Below, one piece after another: positions 1-4,067 of a stretch of 6,600 nucleotides of DNA; positions within the stretch are counted from its first letter, which is position 1; each line of letters starts with the position of its first letter. A program made the position numbers and the translations under genes. The notes under the pieces are model-generated. The model was given only the letters and a program-made list of their open reading frames with translations. It was not told the DNA's origin and searched no databases. The stretch is from Deltaproteobacteria bacterium (GTDB taxonomy: Bacteria; Desulfobacterota; Desulfobaccia; Desulfobaccales; Desulfobaccaceae), in the NCBI GenBank assembly GCA_016874895.1, contig VGSX01000202.1:1-6600 (forward strand). Reading direction: 5' to 3'.

Positions 1-103
1 GAGTCCGCGGGGGAGCCGGAGGCGCTTTGTATCATGACTTCCCCATGCCCCTTGCAATGTATTACCCAAAACTTTTTATCAGCCTGATATCATTTCACTT
101 ATT
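1..103. other. Left-edge non-coding stretch, possibly the edge of an upstream gene
   Basis: The first 30 bases are GC-rich, then composition turns AT-rich to about base 103, which suggests a boundary between a gene and an intergenic region. On the minus strand an ATG at 35-33 opens a frame that stays open to the left edge (11 codons, beginning MIQSAS), with GGGG five bases before it as a weak ribosome-binding site; this could be a divergent gene start but is far too short to judge. On the plus strand one frame is open from base 1 to a TGA at 85-87, so the tail of a plus-strand gene is equally possible. A TATCA-gcc-TGATA inverted repeat lies at 77-89. A TTGCAA at 52-57 has no convincing -10 partner, so I call no promoter. 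Confidence 0.3.
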
Positions 104-141
104 CCCTCTCCCCCTTGGGGGAGAGGGTTAGGGTGAGGGGG
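104..141. repeat. Dispersed intergenic palindrome (PHPNPLPQGGEG-type)
   Basis: A perfect inverted repeat has arms CCCTCTCCCCC (104-114) and GGGGGAGAGGG (117-127) around a TT centre, followed by the G-rich tail TTAGGGTGAGGGGG (128-141). Read on the minus strand it would encode the string PHPNPLPQGGEG, which is often seen in spurious bacterial ORFs made of dispersed intergenic repeats. This identification is from memory of the family; the window contains only one copy. It lies about 30 bases before the ribosome-binding site of the methyltransferase gene and could fold into a stable hairpin in that leader. It has no trailing T run on either strand, so it is not a classical terminator. Confidence 0.75.
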
Positions 142-144
142 TGC

Positions 145-157
145 ATTATTTAATAAT
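145..157. repeat. AT-only inverted repeat upstream of rsmB
   Basis: ATTATT (145-150) and AATAAT (152-157) form exact 6-bp arms around a single T, directly after the G-rich repeat and 13 bases before the ribosome-binding site. It could be an operator-like site, or chance in an AT-rich leader. No known binding-site consensus is recognised. A TATACT follows at 162-167, but there is no matching -35. Confidence 0.25.
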
Positions 158-169
158 TCCTTATACTCT

Positions 170-175
170 GAGGAG
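170..175 (+). promoter_or_regulatory. Shine-Dalgarno sequence overlapping the assigned GTG start
   Basis: GAGGAG at 170-175 is a near-perfect anti-16S match. Its last G is the first base of the assigned GTG start (175-177), so spacing is effectively zero. An in-frame TGA at 169-171 rules out any earlier start. The only in-frame codon at normal spacing is ATC at 184-186 (8 bases away), a very rare initiator. The motif is clear; which codon it serves is not. Confidence 0.55.
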
Positions 176-1602
176 TGAAGCCTATCCCCAAACGACCTAG
201 AAAAACCGCTTTCCCCAGGCACGAGCCCAGCGTCCGCTATCTGGCTCTCCAGATCATCACCGACTGGCACCGTCTCAACACTCCCGGCGCCCTGAGCGGG
301 CCATTCCTGAATGAGCTGATTGCCCAAACTCTGACCGACCGGCCCCACCTCTCTCCTCCGGACCGGGCCCTGCTCCGGGAATTGGCCACCGGCGTCCTGC
401 GCTGGCGGGGCCGCCTGGATTACGCCATCAGCCAGGCCGCGGCGAAACCTGTGCACCAGCTTCACCCCCTGGTCCTGGACCTTTTGCGCCTGACGGCCTA
501 TCAACTGCTGTTCCTGGACCGCATTCCTCCCCGGGCCGCGGTGCATGAGTCAGTCAAACTGGCTAAAGCCCGGCGTCTCCCCCCGGCCTTGGTCGGTTTT
601 GTCAATGCCGTGGGTCGCACCCTGGCAGCCGGTATTCACGACCTGCCCCTGCCCGACCCGGAAACCCAGCCGGTGGAGGCCCTGGCCGTGGCCGCCTCGC
701 ATCCCACCTGGCTGGCGGCCCGCTGGCTGGCGGAACTGGGCCGGGAAGGGGCCTGGCGGCGGGCTCAGGCTAATAACCTGCACTCACCCCTGACCATCAG
801 GGTTAACACGGCCCACGTCACCCTGCTTACCCTTAAGGCTATCCTGCAGGGCGAGGGGGTGGAAACCGAACCCTGCCGCTACTCCCCCCATGGCCTGACC
901 ATCCTGGGGTTGGACAGATCGCCTTTCGGTCTGCCCTCGTACCAAAGGGGTCTGTGGCTCTTTCAGGACGAGGCCGCTCAGTTGGCCACGCTGTTACTTG
1001 CCCCCGAAACCGGACAGGACATGTTGGAAATCGGGGCCGGGCGGGGCGGGAAAACCACGCACCTGGCCCAGATAATGGGCGGCCGGGGACGCATCCTGGC
1101 CGTGGATAACAGCCCGGCCCGTCTGGGAGCCCTGCGCCTCACTGTCCAGCGTCTGGGCCTGTCCGGCATCCATCCGATTCTAGCCGATGCGGTCGGCTCA
1201 CTCCCCCTGCAGCCCCAGCCGACCTTTCACCGCATCCTCATCGACGCCCCCTGCTCCGGGCTGGGGGTCTTGCGCCGCCACCCGGAACTGCGCTGGCGGC
1301 GGCAGCCCGGGGACTTGGCCCGTTTTGCCCGCCTCCAGCAGGCCATGCTGCGCCAGGTTGCCCCGGTTCTGCGTCCGGGCGGCTTACTGCTTTATGTCAC
1401 CTGCACCACCGCGGCCGAGGAAAACGAGATGGTGGTGGAAGAATTCCTCGCCGACCGACCCGAGTTTTCCCTCCACCCCCCTGCCAATGCCCTGCCCCCT
1501 CAGGCCCAGCAGTTTGTCGATGCACGGGGGTATTTCCGCACCCTGCCGGAACGGGACGGTCTGGACGGCTTCTTCGCCGCGGCCCTGATAAAAAAGGCTT
1601 AG
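175..1602 (+). CDS. rsmB: 16S rRNA (cytosine-C5)-methyltransferase, RsmB/Sun family
   Basis: This protein should transfer a methyl group from S-adenosylmethionine to C5 of a 16S rRNA cytosine (C967 in E. coli numbering) in the cytoplasm. At 475 residues it is slightly longer than the usual 430-450. Residues about 20-155 match the NusB-like RNA-binding domain, including DRALLRELATGVLRWRGRLD. The Rossmann methyltransferase domain follows: the FQDEAAQL lead-in (263-270), motif I LEIGAGRGGKTTHL (284-297), acidic D311 (motif II), D338 in LADA (motif III), DAPCSGLG with C360 (motif IV) and YVTCTTAAEENE with C410 (motif VI, the expected catalytic nucleophile). The C-terminus RGYFRTLPERDGLDGFF is typical of the family. 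Motif I differs from the common CAAPGGKT, with GAG replacing CAA and R290 replacing the proline. GTG at 175 is assigned because a stop lies immediately upstream, but it overlaps the Shine-Dalgarno sequence. No terminator follows the TAG. A related rRNA m5C methyltransferase with different site specificity cannot be excluded. Confidence 0.93.
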   Translation: MKPIPKRPRKTAFPRHEPSVRYLALQIITDWHRLNTPGALSGPFLNELIAQTLTDRPHLSPPDRALLRELATGVLRWRGRLDYAISQAAAKPVHQLHPLVLDLLRLTAYQLLFLDRIPPRAAVHESVKLAKARRLPPALVGFVNAVGRTLAAGIHDLPLPDPETQPVEALAVAASHPTWLAARWLAELGREGAWRRAQANNLHSPLTIRVNTAHVTLLTLKAILQGEGVETEPCRYSPHGLTILGLDRSPFGLPSYQRGLWLFQDEAAQLATLLLAPETGQDMLEIGAGRGGKTTHLAQIMGGRGRILAVDNSPARLGALRLTVQRLGLSGIHPILADAVGSLPLQPQPTFHRILIDAPCSGLGVLRRHPELRWRRQPGDLARFARLQQAMLRQVAPVLRPGGLLLYVTCTTAAEENEMVVEEFLADRPEFSLHPPANALPPQAQQFVDARGYFRTLPERDGLDGFFAAALIKKA

Positions 1603-1645
1603 CAAAAATTTATTGCCGGTCACTCCCCCTGCTCCTGAATTTCTG

Positions 1646-1651
1646 TATAAT
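1646..1651 (+). promoter_or_regulatory. Possible -10 box (TATAAT) in the rsmB-synthetase gap
   Basis: An exact TATAAT sits in AT-rich DNA 44 bases after the rsmB stop and upstream of the repeat cluster. It could drive the downstream synthetase gene from a leader of roughly 230 bases that contains the hairpins. There is no recognisable -35 hexamer at 16-18 bases upstream (that stretch is C-rich), so this is a weak call resting on one hexamer. Confidence 0.25.
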
Positions 1652-1663
1652 TAAAGTAAGTGG

Positions 1664-1677
1664 TCAGCTTTCAGCTT
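1664..1677. repeat. Tandem heptamer TCAGCTT x2
   Basis: TCAGCTT occurs twice head to tail (1664-1670 and 1671-1677). Short TCAGCTT/TCAGCTA-like heptamer arrays are a known kind of intergenic filler in many bacterial genomes, so this may be a decayed remnant of a longer array. Two copies alone could also arise by chance. Confidence 0.4.
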
Positions 1678-1697
1678 CCCGTTAAAATCGTCCGATT

Positions 1698-1730
1698 ACA
1701 AGGGCGGGGCAACCCCTCCCCTTACGGGTT
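1698..1730. repeat. Imperfect GC-rich palindrome
   Basis: Left arm AAGGGCGGGG (1700-1709) and right arm CCCCTCCCCTT (1713-1723) surround a CAA loop. GGGG/CCCC and GGG/CCC pair, separated by one C-T mismatch, and the outer AA/TT pairs after a bulged C. The flanks TACAAGGGC and CCTTACGGG resemble a common dispersed intergenic repeat (ACAAGGGCGGGG-type). That family assignment is from memory; only one copy is present here. No T run follows on the plus strand, so it is unlikely to be a terminator. Confidence 0.55.
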
Positions 1731-1744
1731 GATTCTCATCTTGC

Positions 1745-1765
1745 TTCCCAAGCTGCACCTGGGAA
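1745..1765. repeat. CAAGCTG hairpin, copy 1
   Basis: TTCCCA (1745-1750) and TGGGAA (1760-1765) are exact 6-bp arms around AGCTGCACC. The whole unit resembles the dispersed palindrome TTCCCAAGCTNNAGCTTGGG seen in many bacterial genomes, with the inner right arm degenerated. A second related unit follows 11 bases downstream. Confidence 0.55.
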
Positions 1766-1776
1766 TCATAAATCCC

Positions 1777-1793
1777 GCCAAGCTGTGCTTGGC
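1777..1793. repeat. CAAGCTG hairpin, copy 2
   Basis: GCCAAGC (1777-1783) and GCTTGGC (1787-1793) form a perfect 7-bp inverted repeat with a TGT loop. Its core CCAAGCTG matches CCAAGCTG at 1749-1756 of the upstream unit, so the two look like diverged copies of one element placed head to tail. Confidence 0.6.
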
Positions 1794-1883
1794 CGCGTTT
1801 GTTATTATCGCGTGGGAAAGAAAGAGCGGGGGGAGATGGCATAAGAAAAAAATCTACAGGTTATCCCAATTGGTGCGCTTATT

Positions 1884-3980
1884 ATGAAACAATTCTTTTA
1901 CCCCCGTTCTGTAGCAGTGGTGGGCGTCTCCGAAGACCCTGCTAATTTAGGCCGCAATATTGTCAGCAATTTATTGGAGTTCGGTTTCCAGGGAACTATC
2001 CGGCCGGTGGGTCCCAGGGGCGGCCGGGTTTTTGATATGGATATCTTCCCGTCGCTGCTGGCCCTGCCGGAGGCGCCGGATATGGTGGCCGTCCTGGCCC
2101 CGGCCCGGGTGGTGCCCGAAATTTTAGACCAGTGCGGCCGCCTGGGAGTGAAACGGGTGGTGGTGGAATCCGGCGGTTTCTCTGAACTGGGGGAGGAGGG
2201 CCGCCGGTTGGAGGAGCAGGTGCGCCTTAAGCTCCGGGAGCACGGCATCCGGATGATGGGGCCCAACGGCCTGGGCGTGATCAATCTGGAAATCGGCCTG
2301 TGCCTGCCCTTTATGACCCTGCCGGCCAAACCCCGGCTGGGCGGGGTTTCCCTTGTCTGTCAAAGCGGCGGGGTGGGGAGCAATGTCATCGCCTGGCTGG
2401 CCCAGGCCGGTCTCGGGATGAATAAATTCGTCAGCGTCGGCAATAAGCTGGACACCAACGAAAACGATATCCTGGCCTTTCTGCTGGAAGACCCCGGCAC
2501 CTCTCTGATCTATCTTTACATGGAAGACCTGGCCGATGGCCGCCGCCTCATGGAACTGGGACGCCAGGCCAACAAGCCCATCCTGCTGCATAAGGCCAAT
2601 ATCGGCGGCCTGAGCGCCGATATCGCCCGCAGCCATACCGCTTCAATGGCAGTGGACGATGCGGTGGTTACTGCGGCCTGCTGCCAGTCCGGCATCCTGC
2701 GGGTGCAAAGCCGCAACGAATTTTTGCATGCCGCCATTGCCTTGCAGCAGCCCCCCCTGAAAGGCGACCGCCTGGTGGTGCTGTCCCGCTCCGGCGGGGA
2801 AGCCGTGGTGGTGGCCGATGCCTGCCAGAAAGCCGGGTTCCAGTTGCCGCCCCTGTCCCCGGAAATCGTCGCTCTTATCCAGAGCCGTTCCCGGGCCGGG
2901 GTGATCAAGCCCATGAACCCTTTGGACCTGGGGGACATTTTTGATTTCACCCTTTATCAGGATGTGGCCGCGGCCTTCTGCCAGGACATTGACATCGACG
3001 CCATTATTTTCAATTACGGACCCATAACCGATGTGGAGCAGGAGCCGGCCCGGGCTATGGCCAGAAAACTGGTGGAATTGGCCCGCAACTACGAAAAACC
3101 TCTGCTCATTTCCGTTATCGGCAATCTGGCGGAGCGGGATTTTTTCCGACATGACTTAGGGGTACCGGTTTTCTCCTTTCCCGGCGAGGCCATCCGGGCT
3201 CTGGCCCTGGCCCGGAGCTACTGCCGCTGCCAGTTGCTGCCGCCCCCGGCCAGCAGCCCGCCCGAGGTCCCGACGCTTGCTGCGGTGGATCAGGTCTTGA
3301 CCCCCCATCTGGATACCCGGGGTCCCTTAGTCCTGACCGAAGCCCTCAAGCTGATCCAGACCCTGGGATTGGCGACGCCCGGGTGGCAGGCGGTCACCTC
3401 CGCAGCCGAGGCCCAGGCCGCGGCCGAAGCCCTGGGACTTCCTGTCTGCCTGAAGCTGTCGGCCCCCAGCGCGCTGCACAAATCCGACCTGGGCGGCGTG
3501 CTGCTGAACCTGAACTCCTTAGACTCGGTCCCGGAGGGCTTTCGGTCCTTGGAGCAGGTGGCCGGGGCCAACCTGCCGCCGGGAGAGGCCTGGCAGGTGG
3601 TGGTGATGCAGCACATCGAGGGGGGCATGGAAGTTATCGTGGGGGCCAAACGAGACCGGGCCTTCGGTCCCATGCTTATCTTCGGGGCCGGGGGCATCTG
3701 GGTGGAAGTCCTGGAAGACGTGGCCATGCGCCTGGCTCCCCTGGACCTGGCCGCCGCCCACGAACTCATCGCTGAAACCAGGATTTACAAGATCTTGCAG
3801 GGCCGGCGGGGCCAACCGCCCTTTGATGTGGCTTCCCTGGCCCAGAACCTGGTCCTCCTGGCCGCCCTGATGCTGCAGTGCCCCCAGATCAAGGAAGTGG
3901 ACCTCAATCCTGTCCGAGTCTTCCCGGAAGGTCAGGGCAGTCTCACCCTGGACGCCCGGATTATTCTGGGTGAGCCTTAA
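1884..3980 (+). CDS. Acyl-CoA synthetase (ADP/NDP-forming), fused alpha-beta subunits
   Basis: This family interconverts acyl-CoA + ADP + Pi with free acid + ATP + CoA in the cytoplasm; acetate is the usual but unproven substrate here. The 698-residue length is typical of the single-chain alpha-beta form. Residues 5-135 form the CoA-binding Rossmann domain (PRSVAVVGVSEDPANLGRN, then GGFSELGEEG). Residues about 150-445 are the succinyl-CoA-ligase-like region, with SVGNKLDTNENDIL and the expected phosphohistidine H251 in ARSHTASMA. A proline-rich linker (451-464) leads to the ATP-grasp domain (about 478-698), with HKSDLGGV (532-539), GPMLIFGAGGIWVEVLEDVA and EVDLNPVRV. There is no GNAT domain, so it is not a Pat-type protein acetyltransferase. 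Departures from what I recall as consensus are PVGP for PVNP (G43), GPNGLG for GPNCLG (G129), SHTAS for SHTGS and GGE for GGG/GGP (E306). ATG 1884 is the only sensible start (stop at 1842-1844 in frame upstream), but no Shine-Dalgarno precedes it. A terminator follows. Confidence 0.9.
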   Translation: MKQFFYPRSVAVVGVSEDPANLGRNIVSNLLEFGFQGTIRPVGPRGGRVFDMDIFPSLLALPEAPDMVAVLAPARVVPEILDQCGRLGVKRVVVESGGFSELGEEGRRLEEQVRLKLREHGIRMMGPNGLGVINLEIGLCLPFMTLPAKPRLGGVSLVCQSGGVGSNVIAWLAQAGLGMNKFVSVGNKLDTNENDILAFLLEDPGTSLIYLYMEDLADGRRLMELGRQANKPILLHKANIGGLSADIARSHTASMAVDDAVVTAACCQSGILRVQSRNEFLHAAIALQQPPLKGDRLVVLSRSGGEAVVVADACQKAGFQLPPLSPEIVALIQSRSRAGVIKPMNPLDLGDIFDFTLYQDVAAAFCQDIDIDAIIFNYGPITDVEQEPARAMARKLVELARNYEKPLLISVIGNLAERDFFRHDLGVPVFSFPGEAIRALALARSYCRCQLLPPPASSPPEVPTLAAVDQVLTPHLDTRGPLVLTEALKLIQTLGLATPGWQAVTSAAEAQAAAEALGLPVCLKLSAPSALHKSDLGGVLLNLNSLDSVPEGFRSLEQVAGANLPPGEAWQVVVMQHIEGGMEVIVGAKRDRAFGPMLIFGAGGIWVEVLEDVAMRLAPLDLAAAHELIAETRIYKILQGRRGQPPFDVASLAQNLVLLAALMLQCPQIKEVDLNPVRVFPEGQGSLTLDARIILGEP

Positions 3981-3993
3981 ATCAACCCCGGCA

Positions 3994-4022
3994 GCCAACA
4001 CTCCGGTTCGGTTGGCATTTTT
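3994..4022 (+). terminator. Rho-independent terminator of the synthetase gene
   Basis: GCCAAC (3994-3999) and GTTGGC (4011-4016) form a perfect 6-bp stem with an 11-base loop, followed at once by ATTTTT (4017-4022). It begins 14 bases after the TAA of the plus-strand synthetase gene. On the opposite strand the stem is not followed by a T run, so it should act mainly on plus-strand transcripts. Confidence 0.8.
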
Positions 4023-4036
4023 CCGGATAGGGCGAG

Positions 4037-4061
4037 GCCGCGCTCCTTATCGTGGCGCGGC
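4037..4061 (-). terminator. GC-rich hairpin just after the UPF0182 stop codon
   Basis: GCCGCGC (4037-4043) and GCGCGGC (4055-4061) form a perfect 7-bp stem with an 11-base loop, six bases beyond the minus-strand TGA. No U run follows immediately on the minus strand (the transcript continues CUCGCCCUAUCCGG), so it is either a weak terminator or an mRNA 3'-end stabilising structure. Confidence 0.45.
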
Positions 4062-4067
4062 GTCCCT

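Noticed and set aside
52..82. Sigma-70 promoter from TTGCAA at 52-57
   Set aside because: No credible -10 hexamer lies at 16-18 bases spacing (TTTTAT and TTTATC are poor).
104..127. GC palindrome as a rho-independent terminator
   Set aside because: There is no T run after the stem on either strand; it fits a dispersed repeat better.
1..174. CRISPR, attachment site or mobile element ends at the left edge
   Set aside because: There are no repeated spacer-separated units, no tRNA end, and no target-site duplication visible.
79..546. 155-codon minus-strand open frame starting inside rsmB and ending in the palindrome
   Set aside because: It is antisense to a clear methyltransferase gene, and its C-terminus is the translated PHPNPLPQGGEG-type repeat.
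1660..1887. 75-codon plus-strand open frame between rsmB and the synthetase as a gene
   Set aside because: It is composed largely of intergenic repeats, has only a weak GTG start and no recognisable domain. It is reported only as a coupling question.
2124..3152. Several long minus-strand frames antisense to the synthetase
   Set aside because: These are shadow frames caused by high GC content; they have no domain features and low-complexity composition.
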